Source: Dipetalonema caudispina (lineage: Eukaryota > Nematoda > Chromadorea > Rhabditida > Onchocercidae). Taken from it: DNA of 64,000 nt. Shown piece after piece: positions 1 through 17,686 of the stretch. Position 1 is the stretch's first letter, and each line of letters begins with the position of its first letter. The notes beneath the pieces are model-generated. The model was not told the DNA's origin. It made no database searches and saw nothing but the letters and a program-made list of their open reading frames with translations. Made by a program: the position numbers and the translations under genes. Location: NCBI GenBank assembly GCA_013365325.1, contig JABVXV010000030.1, forward strand, positions 62,001 through 126,000. Reading direction: 5' to 3'.

Positions 1-3000
1 CGGTTCAATTCTATTTCATTGTATCCAAAATGGCATAACCCGGTTTTATTTAATTCACTTCCATATCTGTGTTTTCAATTCACTTTATTCTAATGGCTGA
101 AAAGACATGATAAGTGCATTTGCGAGTTAAGGATATGATTCCTAGTCTTGACAACAAAAAATTCGATTTTTAATGAATTTCAAACCCATCAGCTTTGGTT
201 GCATTGTGAAAGTTGAAGAAACCGACTGTTTTGAAGAAGAATTCCTGGGGATTGAACTTCATTTTCTGATTAAATGTGAAGAGAACTAAGTTTTAAGATC
301 CCAGTTTCGAGTCAGTTTGTTTCATTCGTGATTTTGATTTAGAACGTTGTCAAACTGTGGCACTCAATAAATTTAGTTCCAAACATTAATATTCAAGCTA
401 TACTCGACTTCTTCTACTCTGCAAAAAATCTCTTTTATCAGTTAGTATAGAGAGAATAGGAAGATTCTCACTTCCCGAACAGAAAATATCTTTGCTATGT
501 GAGTACCTCTTCTGCAGAAATTTTCAAACATGTTAGTCTTATTGCTAACTATGCAGACTAGAAAAGGAATATTTTTTATTCATAGGATGAAATTTTTTGA
601 GAGATGAGATGGGAATGGAGAATGGAATATTTAAATTTTAGGCTGAAGGGAAAGAATGTGAAGGATCTATTATAAAATTCTAATATCTCATCCTACTGCG
701 GACGATTGTAAATATTTTGGTTTAGTTTACAATTGACGTCTTCCTTCCGACCCATTTCCCGCACAGATGTTAAAATGAATTGAGGAATGTTTAGTTTTAA
801 CCCACTCTAATCTCTATTAGGTTTTATTTCTGTTCAGAAAAAAAGCTTCAGAAGTAATCAGTTATTAGCTTATCTCTCTTTGACATGCCTAGTATATACT
901 TGTACGGAACGATGATATATCTACAAATACTTCAGTTACTCTGATTGCATCATGCTGGCTATTAATTTCCACCAAAAATGCTTCGGAATTAACACCATTT
1001 AGTGATTGCAAAAAGTATTTTCGCCGTGCCATCCCTAGTGCTGGGCTGAAATGATGCCAATTTTGCAATTTTACTATATTCATTAGGATGCCGATGGAGA
1101 AAAGAGAAGCACGGAGAATGGAAAAGGGGGTTAGTAAAGGATGGTTCTCGAAAAAAATTCCTTTGTAATAAGTATAAAGTTGCCAAAACGAATATCACTT
1201 TAAGCATGTCAACGAGCACCTATGAGTAGCTCGGCACAATTGTCCTAGAAAGCTTTCTTTTAGCATTCTTGGCTGACCTCCTCGTCTTTTTTAACGTTGT
1301 GTGAAATGCTTCCATTACAGAAAGATAATGGCGATTGTTTGGTCAGACGATAACTCCACTGACATTCCATTTTATATATAAATAAATACATATATAAATT
1401 GAGAGAAGTACTGGCAAGTTCTCCTTTCTCTTTGATGCGTTCACATTTCTTACATAACGAAAAACTAATTAGAATAATTATACATTATAATAGGCTGCAG
1501 TTTTTTTATATATGTGTTCAAGGCAAATCATATTTCTGATCTTCCCTCGTTTTCTTAAAATTGCTATGTAATTTCTGCTTAATTTTATATATATATATAT
1601 ATATAAACTAGATGAAAGATAAAAAGCAAGCGTGGAAGTTGTATTATAAGTCCTGACAAAACAAAAAATGATTTTGAGGTGAATCATTGGTGAATAATAA
1701 CACATTGAAATAAAAGGATCAAGTTAGCCTCAAATGGTTTGGGATGGCCTTGATCTGCTATGAAGTGAATGTTGTTTGATTTGAAAAGCTTGAAATGTCT
1801 GGAAAAACTCGATTTGCTAAATTAGAAGGCATTCTTGTATCTGTAGAACCACACTGTTCTTTGCATTGAAGATTTCAGTTTTGTCATGTATTGTCTGATT
1901 TCTTAGCTTTGTGTTAGCCTTTCATTATTCTGAGGATGGTTAACAATTTTTTAAGGATATTACGGTCTCATAAAAATTGAACGAAGAATCCTCTTTTCGT
2001 GAATGCTTCTTTTAAATGCATGTTTTCAATAGTTTTAAGGTTAGCAGATATGTCTAACATTCCGATTTCATTCTAATTTTCTGGCCTAAAATGTTAATAT
2101 ATTTCTTATATGGAATTAAAAATAAGTTTAAACTAAAGGGATCATCATGCACATGAGATTTTCAAAAGATTTTCTTCAAAAATTTAAAAACACAACCGTA
2201 GTTTCAATCAAAAACGATAAACTGTTCGTATCATCTTATCACCTCATTTACGCATTTCACTTATTTTCAGGCACAAGAATTTTTTCTTACAGTCAATAAA
2301 TCTGATTTTTCCAAAACGCACTAAATTTCGGTGGAGTCAGTCAAGATATTGTGATGAAAATATTCACCATTTTGATTTCAGTGCAGTCATCTTGAATAAC
2401 TTCTTTTTAATAAAGTCTTCACTATATTAATAAATGAGTTCAGTAATTTTCCTAAGTTTTCATTATCTATTTTGCTTTTGATTCCAAAAGTTTTAAAGAA
2501 GCGTATAATTACCAAATCATCAAATTTGTTGTATGAGACATATACGTGATTTGCATTTTTTAAAAACATGTTGAATTTTATTGGTTCATTCGCAGTAGCC
2601 ACTGCGCATAAAAAACTTTCATTTCCTCATAACTTTTACAGATATATGATACTAAGTATTTCGTAATTAAGACATATCGGAGCTGAGTTGCACTAGAAGA
2701 AGTATGTTAAGAGTATCCTGCAATGGCAGTCATGTATTTCTACTACTCAAAAATTTTGAAGTCAAGAAAATAGTTTGTGGTTGAATATCACAGCTGATTT
2801 TACCGGAGGTTATTAATAAGTTACAAATTGGTATTCAGGAACGAAACACAGGAAGGATATATTTATTAATTTCAGAAAGAATAATTTGTTGCCTTTCACG
2901 AAATGAAATAATGAAAATGTATGTTAATACCTAAACATTAAGCACATAATGGATCGATCCTTTTTTGATGCTGTCAAAATAAGCTAATTGTTTTTATTTA

Positions 3001-4900
3001 TCTTCTATCTATATCGTATATCATATTCTCAGCGGGTATACTAATCGTGGTAAAACGTGTTAATCATACTAATTATGATAAGCTCCATGAAGACAATTTG
3101 TAGTAACGTAAAATGTGGGTCATTTTTGCGGTAATAAGACAATAATTCGTACTGGAGATATTTCATCCTTATTCGTACCGTTTTTAATGACTATTTTTCT
3201 TTAATGCAATTGTGCGCTCAATTTGTTCTCTTTCTGTTCTGTTTGCGTAAGACATCAATTTTTATCACAATGTCTCAAATGCAAGTTTGTGCTCAACTTC
3301 TGCTTAATGACGTCATCTTGTCAACCATTAATTGCTTGCCATCCTACCATTGACTTCCAAAAAAGAAAAATGAAGCAAATTTTTGCAAAAAAGCACTATT
3401 TTTTCGAAATTTTGGCAATAATTTCATTCCATAAATTATCCATGTCTGAGTGAAATTCAACAGTAGAGTGTTGCATTAGCCATTAGTTTATTTAAATGAT
3501 TGCTTGACTCCATCAATCTATTGATTTCTATCTTCACAACTGTTCACCCTCTATCTCGAGCTTTCTTAATCTTTGTTAATTGAACATTGTGGAGAGATAC
3601 ATCATGGTTCTTTGGTTTACATTATTCGACATCGTTGAGTGAGTTTTATCATTTAACTGAGAAAGTGACGGTTTACTAAACAAAGGAAGCAATGAAGTAT
3701 CAATGAACTATCCCTTTAACTGATTAAAATTAATACCTGAAATGGTTTGTATAGTACATTGAGCAGCTTCGTTGCTCCAAAATAATTGTTTCACTTTCCT
3801 GTCGGCAAATCTCAACACTTTGATCCTGGGCCTTCGTTAGGCCTAAATATGATAAGCTTTGATTGTGCAGCTGCTATTCTCCACTAGCTCTTCAATAATT
3901 CTCCTGCTATTTGTGTATTATTATGAATCCAAAAGAAGTATTAATTACTTACAGAGGCATTATTGTTATACATTGCATTATTTATTCCATATGTTTGGTG
4001 CATTTTACTGAGCTGCTTGCTTTCAAAATTCCCGTAATATAATGAAATGGAAATTGGAATGGGGAAGTTGAATAGTCATAAATCATTCCACCATCATTAT
4101 TCCACTTTTCCATGTACTTCATTTCTGTTCTACTATCTTGAAATTTCTTAGAAGGTGCGTTATCTAAATCGAATATAGTTTACAGAGATAAGAGGTGTTT
4201 CTAGCTTTATAAAAATTTTAATAATTTAGATGACGAGAAACCTGTAGAAGTTTGACTAATAAATTAATTCAATTGAAAAGGGTGGCTGTTTCCTGTTATC
4301 AAATAGATTTATGGGAGATGAATTTGAATAATTCTTAAAAGCCATTAAAGAAATTAATTGACTAGAATATTTATAATGTAATGATTCCAGCGTCTTTGAA
4401 TTGATTGTTGTTTTTTTCTCTCTTTTTCTTCATTTTTAGGAAAATCGAAAACGAAAAGTGATTGGAGGGTGGTTCTTATTTCATGATATTAATTGATATA
4501 GTGCTCAGGGGCGGTGTATTAAGCTGATATATCCCGGTCAATACAGTGCACCCGTATTTACTGCAAAGTAAAGTAATACATTAAAAGGGTGCATCGGATT
4601 TCTGGTATCAGTAGATCAAATTTTAATACATTTCGCTAGGAATTTTGAATAATTTAAAGATTTCTCGTGTTTTTTGTAGTACTAATACAATTAAAGGTTT
4701 TTAAAGCAATTTCAATTCCATAAAATCATCTTTATAGTTCACAATACAGGAAAAGTCATTTTTAATACGGAATGTGATTTACAAGAAAGTTGGAAAACAG
4801 TTTATGAATGTAGCTATTGTTTTTTCTTTATGACTCTCTATGCTTCATGGAATGTTACAGCTTTTTCATCTTCTGCTAAACGAAGTGGTCAACAAATGGA
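1..4900. other. Left flank, no supported gene
   Basis: AT-rich DNA with many stops in all frames. Two minus-strand frames (889-1083 and 2387-2602) have somewhat protein-like composition and an acceptor-like CAG upstream, but neither could be joined to partner exons or matched to a family. A TA repeat lies at about 1586-1605. I see no RNA gene or mobile element here. Confidence 0.5.
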
Positions 4901-4922
4901 GTACACTGTTTATATTTTCTTT

Positions 4923-5102
4923 CTACATCTCAAAGTTTTTGACAGCTCTGTCATTGTATCTATAGGTTTTTTCTCCTGTCCGTCCCCACCTGTGGTATAC
5001 GTTTGTATAGTCGAGCCGAAAATAATATTTCCAGCCTGTTATTGCAATAGCACTGGCACACATTGTAGTCATTATTCGTTCAAGTTCAAGAGATATTTTC
5101 AT
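4923..5102 (-). CDS. Short ORF with WGR-like motif (possible exon)
   Basis: A 59-codon frame starting with ATG at 5102 and ending TAG at 4923. Its second half reads VYHRWGRTGEKTYRYNDRAV, which resembles the core of the WGR domain found in PARP-1 and PARP-2 (an aromatic run, then RWGRxGE, then a helix with AVKNFE). WGR domains bind DNA breaks and nucleic acid. No PARP catalytic motif (HGS, or the YFAD block) was found in the parts of the minus strand I searched, so this is either one exon of a gene I could not assemble, or chance. A GT at 4926/4925 could serve as a donor. It lies antisense to a longer plus-strand open frame (4830-5186) with no recognisable features, which I treat as the shadow. 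Confidence 0.25.
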   Translation of the reverse strand: MKISLELERIMTTMCASAIAITGWKYYFRLDYTNVYHRWGRTGEKTYRYNDRAVKNFEM

Positions 5103-5109
5103 CTTTCTT

Positions 5110-5728
5110 TTATTGCCTCCTTTTCATACCACTTATCAATGAATCTTCCTGTCTTAAGAAATCAACTCTCCATCAGGACTGGATGACACTTCTCTTACTG
5201 TCCCGACAATGAATTATCACTTTCACATGCAATGTTACCATGATGCAAAAAACTTTCCTCTTTTGAAATCAAGCAATTTGAGCAGCGCTCTGCTTCCGTG
5301 CATTGCACTAGTCGATCCTAAGCATAACTCGTTTCCTTTTAAGTGAAATATATCAATCATATTTCAAGTTCCAAACTTGTCGAAAATGTCCTTAGCTTAC
5401 TACTTCGAATATACAGGTCTTTTTAAGATGTTACTTCACACATGCACACATCTTTGGTGCTGCCGTCCTGAATTTTCAATCATAGCATTTCATATGATGC
5501 CTTTCTTTCCATGTGTTCGATCTGTGCTCCAAATCAATAATTTTTCCTCTATTTTTCAATCCATGAATGACCTGTAACTTCAAACTGACTAGAATTTCGA
5601 AAAGATTCGTTCCCCTAGGAAATAATTATGCTTTTTTTTCTCTACAAGGCAAGTCATAATTGTACAACCTGTTCGAGTCTCGACCTTCAAAACTAGACCA
5701 GAAGCGATAAAAACAGGAGAGAAGTTCA
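5110..5728 (-). CDS. Putative cysteine-rich protein, 3' part, five exons
   Basis: Unrecognised. On the minus strand five short segments join in frame: 5728-5669, 5614-5572, 5467-5435, 5317-5199 and 5152-5110 (stop TAA). Donors are GTTGTA, GTCATT, GTAACA and GTAAGA; acceptors end TAG, CTAG, TTCAG, TTAG and TTAAG. The joined product of about 98 residues has a cysteine cluster in its second half (motifs VCMCEDRLVQC and RCSNCLISKEES, then HHGNIACE), so it may bind zinc or be a disulfide-rich ectodomain. The 5' end was not found; upstream pieces near 5.8-5.9 kb could not be joined with confidence. The local sequence is less AT-rich than its surroundings, which favours coding. Introns of about 46-120 bases are short compared with the firm genes here, and chance joining cannot be excluded. 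Confidence 0.33.
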
Positions 5729-5799
5729 CTACTCGCGATTATTCCACTTGCGAATCACTAATATTGCGAGCATACGGCACAGAGAATGTACTGCGATTT

Positions 5800-8580
5800 A
5801 ACTATAGCCGCCATCTATTTCATAAAGTTGACAAGGGATCCCTACCCGTTTCCAATTGTCATCTTTCTTCCAATTATTGCACTAATGCAGTCAACATCAA
5901 ATGAAAAAGTTCTTTCTCTTCTAATATTCTACTCGATCAAGATAACAACATCCATATCTATTCGCTTTCACTGTTTCATTCTGTTCTCATGAGCAATTTG
6001 ACAAACTTGATTTCTACATGCTGTCGATCCTATAAGGACTAATTCTCAGAAAACCCTATTGGTTACTACTCTTCGTAATGACATTCCTGTAGTGAAATGG
6101 AGATTACACCGCAAAAAAATGCATGGCTTATCACCTTATTTCAAGATACAAATTTATTCATTTCATAACTAAAATAACAAATTCGTTGGCAGGATGCGCG
6201 CGTCAGTGTTTCCTCAGATTAGTACCACATTACTCCAAATGAACAAATGATATTAGTTTGTTGCTTCACTGCTTTTTACATTTAACTAATTAATCCATTT
6301 CTTTCAGAGTAGCATTCCATCTAGAAAAGCTTCTTATGGAATAGAAAATGCTATACAAAACAAAATGCTGAGTTAATTACAAAAAAAAAAATAGTAAGTA
6401 GACTCGTGTCTTTAATTTTGAACTTCTTTAACCAATTTTAATATGTCATCAAGGGCATTCATCTATTCGTTGATTGTTTTATGATTAAAGTAAAAATATT
6501 ATACTTATTACAATGTTAATTATACTGATAACAAAGGGTATAACTTAATAAGTTTTGAAAACTGCCCTTACTATAACCAGTAGTGAGGTTGGTTAATAAG
6601 AAATTCGGCTTCATTATGCTTCGATAGAAGAATTGCAAACGAGTTTTCATATCGCAAGACCTTTTTTTTGTGAGAAAATTAAAGTTCGCCCGAGATAAAT
6701 TAGGAACAAAACTTCGGAACTTAAAACTTCCATTAGTTTCTATTCTTCCTGAACTTTAATATTGTTATTTCAAATTAAATTTGCATCTAAGGAATCGGTA
6801 GGTAACTGATGATTAAAAAACATTTGCTACTTGAGACGCTGTTCAGGGACAATATATCTTAAATTTACTCATGATACTGGCATTGTTTGCACACTTTTCA
6901 ATCGGTTGTAGGGAAGGTTGCTTTCTTTGCCGTAATTTTACGACCTTGGAAGGGAAGGAGACTGCGAAATATTTTCATGTTTTGTTATTTATTTTTGAGA
7001 GTTCTGTGCAACCTAGTGTATTTGACATTTTATTATGAGGTACTATTAATAAGTCAAAGAGGTAATGTATAAAAGTCTCTCTCTCTCTCTCTCTTCCTCG
7101 TCGTATAATTCGGATCCTGCAATATATATTCATGGATGATGGGATATTCACTACGAATCAGTCTCAGTAATCAATAAGCTATTTGATACTAGCATCTCTT
7201 CCCACTCATAGAGCAAATCACAGAGAAGTATGCTACCTCTAAATAATCGTTCCTAAATCTGAATTACTCTCAACTGACCTGATTAAATGAAGCTCACTTC
7301 TAACGTAGCAATGATTTTACACTAGCTAGCAGATATCAAAGTCAATTGCTGGTCCAAGGGATGTTGCATTGCAAGACATATCAGAATTTCACGGCCTGTT
7401 GTGAAAATGGGCAATTCTGGAATTTCCGGGCAATCCGTGTAAACCGGTGGGTATGGTTCAGCAGATTAGGATGTTAATGTTTGCAGCTTCCTTTATTGCT
7501 TGAATTTTTGTGCTAGATATACCGAGCTATGATAGATCACATGCCACTTATCATACAAAATACAGCTCCTTACCTGCGCACCTGCTTCGATGGCCTTGTA
7601 TTCGACAAATATTCGATTTCAAAAAAACTGTCCGAAAACTGTTAGTTATAATCTCCGAATGCTATTTGAGACTTATCTCACTGCTAAGTTTTTTTTAATT
7701 TTCTGTTGCAAGTTTCGGTTTTCACTAAGAGCTAGCAATTATTCCAAATGTTTAGTGGTTGTTGTTGAAAGTCACCCTGGTAGTTACTATGGATCTGGTG
7801 CAAGATGTTCATTTTTCACCATTAAGATCTAGTTGTAAGTACTACCGCAAGTTGAGTCTCGACTGCTGCTCAATACTTGAACGGTAGGTATTTAGTGAAG
7901 GTTAAGTTATTTTCTAGCGGTGTATATACCAAACAAAGGATTGCAATCTGTCTTGATCAGTCTTGTACGTCCTTACGAAAAAACTCAACTAAGTCAAGCT
8001 AAGAATATTTATGTTTCTATCAAATAAATATGAAATGAAGTAGTGATGAGTAATAAAGTGGTTCATCCTTTCCGTGGAAGCCTATTGGTCATTTTAAAAT
8101 ATCACTTTTTTTGATTACTTATTTGTTGTATATTAACTTATATTTAGATTTCAGTTCCTATTATATATCATTTGGAATATTCTTCATTATTACAGTAGTG
8201 AGATTGAAGTGGTAACAATTTCGTAAGAAGTTACTGTCGGCCCAAATAACCCAACTTTTAGCTGCCATTGCTAAAGATTATTTGAAATGAAAATGTCTAC
8301 TAGAGTTGGAGTTGCTGTTTTTTGTAACAATTCAAGATAATAATAGAGAAAGTGCATGGAGCTTTGAAGCTCTAGCCGTTGTTTTCTGAATCCGACTACC
8401 TACTCGCAGAAGGTGAATTGTGGTTTTGTAGTAATTTACTCATTTTCCAGACTTTAATATTATTCTGGCCTATATATTTATAGGGCGTGTTCTGTTCGGT
8501 TTTACTTACATTAATATGATTACAAGATTGGTATGCCATCTTACAACGTACTTAATCGTTCGGACACTCCTATTTGTGTT
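5800..8580. other. Upstream region of exc-7, no supported gene
   Basis: About 2.8 kb without a supportable gene. Plus-strand open frames here (for example 7590-7832) are short and low in complexity. It presumably contains the promoter of the RNA-binding protein gene that follows, but no TATA box or other defined element could be assigned. Confidence 0.5.
7076..7095. repeat. (CT)n microsatellite
   Basis: About ten CT dinucleotides in a row, directly readable. Confidence 0.9.
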
Positions 8581-8590
8581 CAGAAAAATC

Positions 8591-8735
8591 TTTTTTCAGC
8601 GAGTAAAAAGATTTCGCGGCGCTTACAAAAATATTCTGGAAAGTGGTCAAATACAAAGCCAAAATCATTTCAAAGATTTGGTGACTGTTTACCGTCGCGC
8701 AGAAGTTGTGTGCGTGTGGGCACAGTGAAATAATT
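8591..8735 (+). promoter_or_regulatory. 5' UTR exon / likely trans-splice acceptor of exc-7
   Basis: A strong acceptor (TTTTTTCAG, AG at 8598-8599) precedes 136 bases with no ATG, and the first ATG after it (8736) opens the ELAV-like protein. In nematodes such a site is either an SL1 trans-splice site or the 3' end of a 5' UTR intron; sequence alone cannot separate the two. Confidence 0.55.
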
Positions 8736-14074
<5,339 letters not shown>

Positions 14075-16270
14075 TTTGCTTGCTCCGGTATATCCATCAT
14101 CACAGTCTTGCCGACAGTATTGTTTGAAAAATATTATTCATGCCAAAGATCTAGTCTTCTTTTTCTCACATACGACATTTTTTTCATAGATACGTAATAA
14201 GCTAACTGACGTTTAGCTTTGCACTACCAATTTCGCAACTAAATTTTTTGATTTTGTTTATATTTTATTTAAATATAAAATACTTTTCATCCTAATTCTC
14301 AGTATGGGTTTATTATTTGTTACATTTTGGATTGATTCATCCTTGTTTCCGCTTTTGCTGGAAATTAGCGCATTTAAATGGAAGGAAAATTATAATTCTG
14401 TGATTGTAATCGAGTTCCATGAATCGAAAAGCTGTATTGGTGGTGTGGCCAAACATTGTTATATAATATAGGGAATTCTTAATTGTACAAAGGCTCTGTT
14501 TGGGAAATATAGACGTTGCTTGTTGATGGAATTATGTTTAGAAGTCCCACCACTAGGTGACTCTCTCAACGATATTAGAATGGTACGTATTGCTGATATC
14601 AGGCAACAGTTCCTCTGCTGCCATCCATATCACTTGAAAAATTAATCTATATAGGATTAGTGAGGAAATAATGAAGCAGTGGAAAAATGTTTAGATACAG
14701 ATCTTATGATTTATTAACTGTGAAGAAATATTTGAATTTATTAAAAAATTACCGGCTTATAATCATTGGGAGAAAACCGTTCATTTCCCTTTATGCACGC
14801 TGCTGAAATTAAACAAGCAGTTTTCTCTTTTTGCAACGTTTGTGTTATCTTTCGGACTATTCTTAGAATCAAGATTGTATACATTTAGATTATTTCCAAC
14901 TCGATCTTTTATCATCACGTCAATACACAAACGGGTGGCAGTTAGCCTGTTACAGTATGAAGTGTAAACTCTCATTGTTTCATCATCTCATTCACATTGT
15001 GATAACTTTTTCCCAATGAAAAAAGAATCGCTATTGTTTGTAATCATTGATGATTTGAATTGACTGATTCGTATGCATAAATGAAAATACCCTTTCCTAC
15101 TTATTTTTCTTAGCGCTTATTTCAGATGGTTTCCAGAAAGAGAACAGGGCACGGTACTGTTGGCAAGGAATTCTTCCTCTCTTTTGTTTATTTCATCATT
15201 TTCTTATTCGTCGTCGTGGAGTTCTGCCTGTTTTTTCTTTTAATAATTTGTCTTTTTTTTAGAAATTTGGTCCCTTTTTCTTTCGGCTTTCTGTGAATTA
15301 GTGTTCAATTCACAGTTCTCTTTTTGGATTTGCTTTTCTGTCTTTTTGTATTTTATTTTTTCTTATGTGAAGGGTTTCTTTTTCCAGTTGTCTTCTTCAG
15401 TGTTTGATTGATTTTCTCATCTAATATTATTTTCTTTTGGAGTTTTATTTTGACCTCTGATGCATTTTTTACAGAATTGATTGCTTAATTTCATGATCTC
15501 TTATTCATGACTTTGTTGGATAGAGTCATAGAGAGGCTCAGCTTGGTAGCCCTTATGGGGGGTTCGAATTTTTTCATCGATTTATAGATGCATCTGAGAA
15601 TTACACTTAATTAATGAATGCCGTCATTTTTTATTCAGTTTTTTATCAATTTTTTGCAAAATGATTTCCTTTGGTTTAAACTCCAATGTTTTCATCGTTT
15701 TTAAATTGTTAAGAAAGCTCATCTGTTGTCGCTTATCATTTTCTTGAGCACCGAATGCGAATTTTATTTCGATTTTGGAGTTTGTGAATTTTTTCTTTTT
15801 GCTTTTTGCTTTTTTTTTTCTCTTTTTTTTCCTTTCTTTTTTTTTCCTTTTTTGAACAAAGATTTGATCAAAGAAGCGGAATAAAATTCATCTCAGAAGT
15901 TACGGAGGAGCTTTTTTGATCTTACATTATCTTGTATATTATTTAAGTTTTTACTGTCTTTGTTCTGTCAAGTAGGCGACTTGTTCGCTTTATACTTGGC
16001 CTTTTTTTCGTTCGTTTATGAAGTAGTTCATTTGGCGTCAGTGTTAATCGTCAGCGTATAGATTTGTAGTCCACCTAACACTATCAGTATTATCTCTTTC
16101 CTTATTATTATTATTATTTTAAGTCTAATATTTCTTATGCCTTCTAATCAGAGCATATTATTTATGTTTGTTTGCTTTGAAGTAAATTTTTGTTTGGTTT
16201 CGGTTGATTTTTCACTCTTTTTTTTCATTGCATCACACAGTGTTGATATTTTTTGTTTCTGCTTAAATGG
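14075..16270 (+). other. exc-7 3' flank, T-rich; probable long 3' UTR
   Basis: No coding region. From about 15160 to 16260 the plus strand is strikingly T-rich, with long TTTTTCTTTTT blocks (for example 15806-15857). An AATAAA lies at 15880-15885. U-rich tracts on the transcribed strand are the type of sequence ELAV proteins bind, so this could be a 3' UTR, but its extent is an inference. A tRNA-like fragment at about 15530-15575 is discussed under rejected items. Confidence 0.4.
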
Positions 16271-16565
16271 AAAGCGCGATTTTCAATAGAAGGTAAGTAT
16301 GGTAATAATAGATAAATGTATCGAATATCCTGAAAATGACGGAGGTCGACTCATCAGTTAGAAGCCAAGTAAACTGTTGCAGATTTATATTTGCATCGCC
16401 CCGTCAAAAGTAGCATTTGTGCATTTGAATTATAGTTTATTTTATAGTTGTAGCGAGTGAAATGGAAGTTGCTGTAAATGCGGTAGGGATAGTGTGACAG
16501 CACCGCAGGAAGCATCACTAAACTGTTTGAAGAATGAAGAACGCGATAATCAAAGTAGTATCTGA

Positions 16566-17112
16566 CTAGTCTTTTCCTTCTGGAATTTTAAAAATATTTT
16601 TTTGGATTACAGAGCGGTTTTTTGGCAGTAAAGCACTTGGTGAGTTTGACTTAATTTGGACATTTATAAATAAATTTTTGGTTTGAGTAACATTGAAAGA
16701 TAAAGTTAGTTCTATTTTCTTTTTCTTCCATTTCTTTTTCGAACAATCTGAGGAAGGGAAAGCAATTACATCTAAACCCAACTCCAATTTTATTTTGTTT
16801 CGTTCTGTTGCCTCATTTTTAAAGTCATTTAATTGATGTAAAGTATAGGCATGCTAATTCAAACGCAATAAAACATATATAAGGAAAGCTATCCTGTTCT
16901 CTATCTTGACCGTTCGTACTTAAGGTGTGGTTACTTACCATAATCAGATATGCAGGTATGCAAGAATGCTTGGAAGCATTTCTCTCATCGATGATGTAAA
17001 TTAATTTCATATTTTTAGCAAACTCTTTTACGCAAGAAGGAAAGAGCAACAGAGAACTGCATGAAGGTTGAAAAGACAAAAAAAACGCGCTATAGGAAAG
17101 TATTACTTTCAT
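16566..17112 (-). CDS. Candidate small secreted-protein gene
   Basis: Unrecognised. An ATG at 17112 opens a frame with an N-terminal hydrophobic stretch (MKVILSYSAFFLSF), then several cysteines, and reaches a consensus donor (ATG then GTAAGT) at about 16939, in phase 0. Reading on without splicing also stays open to 16825. Further along the same strand, 16787-16566 is a second open frame of about 73 codons with a lysine-rich segment ending at TAG. Joining the two in phase 0 needs a poor acceptor (ATTGGAG), so the exact junction is unsettled. The perfect donor behind a signal-like start is the main support. It could instead be chance frames in AT-rich DNA. Confidence 0.3.
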
Positions 17113-17440
17113 TTCCTTGATGATGATCCAATAAATTTTTTGTTCATAAAATTAATGAGTGGATTCGATAATCACAAATAGGTAATATTGCTTTGAAGTT
17201 GACCTTTGCAATAACTGTCCAATAGCATTCTTTTTTCGTTATTTTGCTTATTCAAGTATTTTAATAGAAGATGTGTTTGCTCATCTATGTGCTGTAAGGT
17301 GTAATTATTTAGAGAGATTATGGGTTTTAAGGGGGTTTTAACATAATTTTCGCGGTCTAGAAAAATCTTGAAGTTGAATTATCTTTGTTCAAGAAGCGCT
17401 GAAAACCATTTGAGACGCTCATATATCTACGAATATTTTA

Positions 17441-17686
17441 ATGAACATTCAGCAAATTTTAACTTTTAATGCAAAAATAATCCATTGCACAAAAAGAAAA
17501 AAGGTACAAACTTTAAAAATGTCTCGAGAAACAATTCAAATACAGCCACAAAAGTTGGCAATATGGCTTACTAGGGTTTCTGGATGTCTTCAAGTTTCCA
17601 GCTATGATTTTTCATCATTCGAAACACCTGAGGTTTGCAACTCAAGAGCAAACTCAGTTAGCAAACGAGAAAAGTTCACCAGATAA
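17441..17686 (+). CDS. Candidate single-exon ORF, 81 aa
   Basis: Unrecognised. Begins with ATG, ends TAA. The C-terminal two thirds, from an internal Met, have ordinary protein composition (motifs MSRETIQIQPQKLAIW and SSFETPEVC). No signal peptide, domain or flanking exon is evident. It lies divergently from the minus-strand candidate at 16.6-17.1 kb. Weak support. Confidence 0.22.
   Translation: MNIQQILTFNAKIIHCTKRKKVQTLKMSRETIQIQPQKLAIWLTRVSGCLQVSSYDFSSFETPEVCNSRANSVSKREKFTR

Noticed and set aside
889..1219. Two overlapping minus-strand frames, one with a signal-like start (MLKVIFVLATLYLLQ)
   Set aside because: Different frames are open over the same bases and any intron between them would be only about 29 bases; no coherent gene could be built.
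4830..5186. 118-codon plus-strand open frame
   Set aside because: Low-complexity, no domain or splice context, and it lies antisense to better minus-strand exon candidates; treated as a shadow.
15127..15270. Alternative exc-7 last exon beginning MVSRKRTGHG
   Set aside because: It follows a TTTCAG but runs into a low-complexity hydrophobic stretch of the T-rich block and lacks the expected VSFK start.
15530..15575. tRNA-like fragment: GGCTCAGCTTGGTAG followed by GGTTCGAAT
   Set aside because: The A-box-like and B-box-like parts are only about 15 bases apart, leaving no anticodon arm, and the T stem would be all G-U pairs. At most a tRNA remnant.
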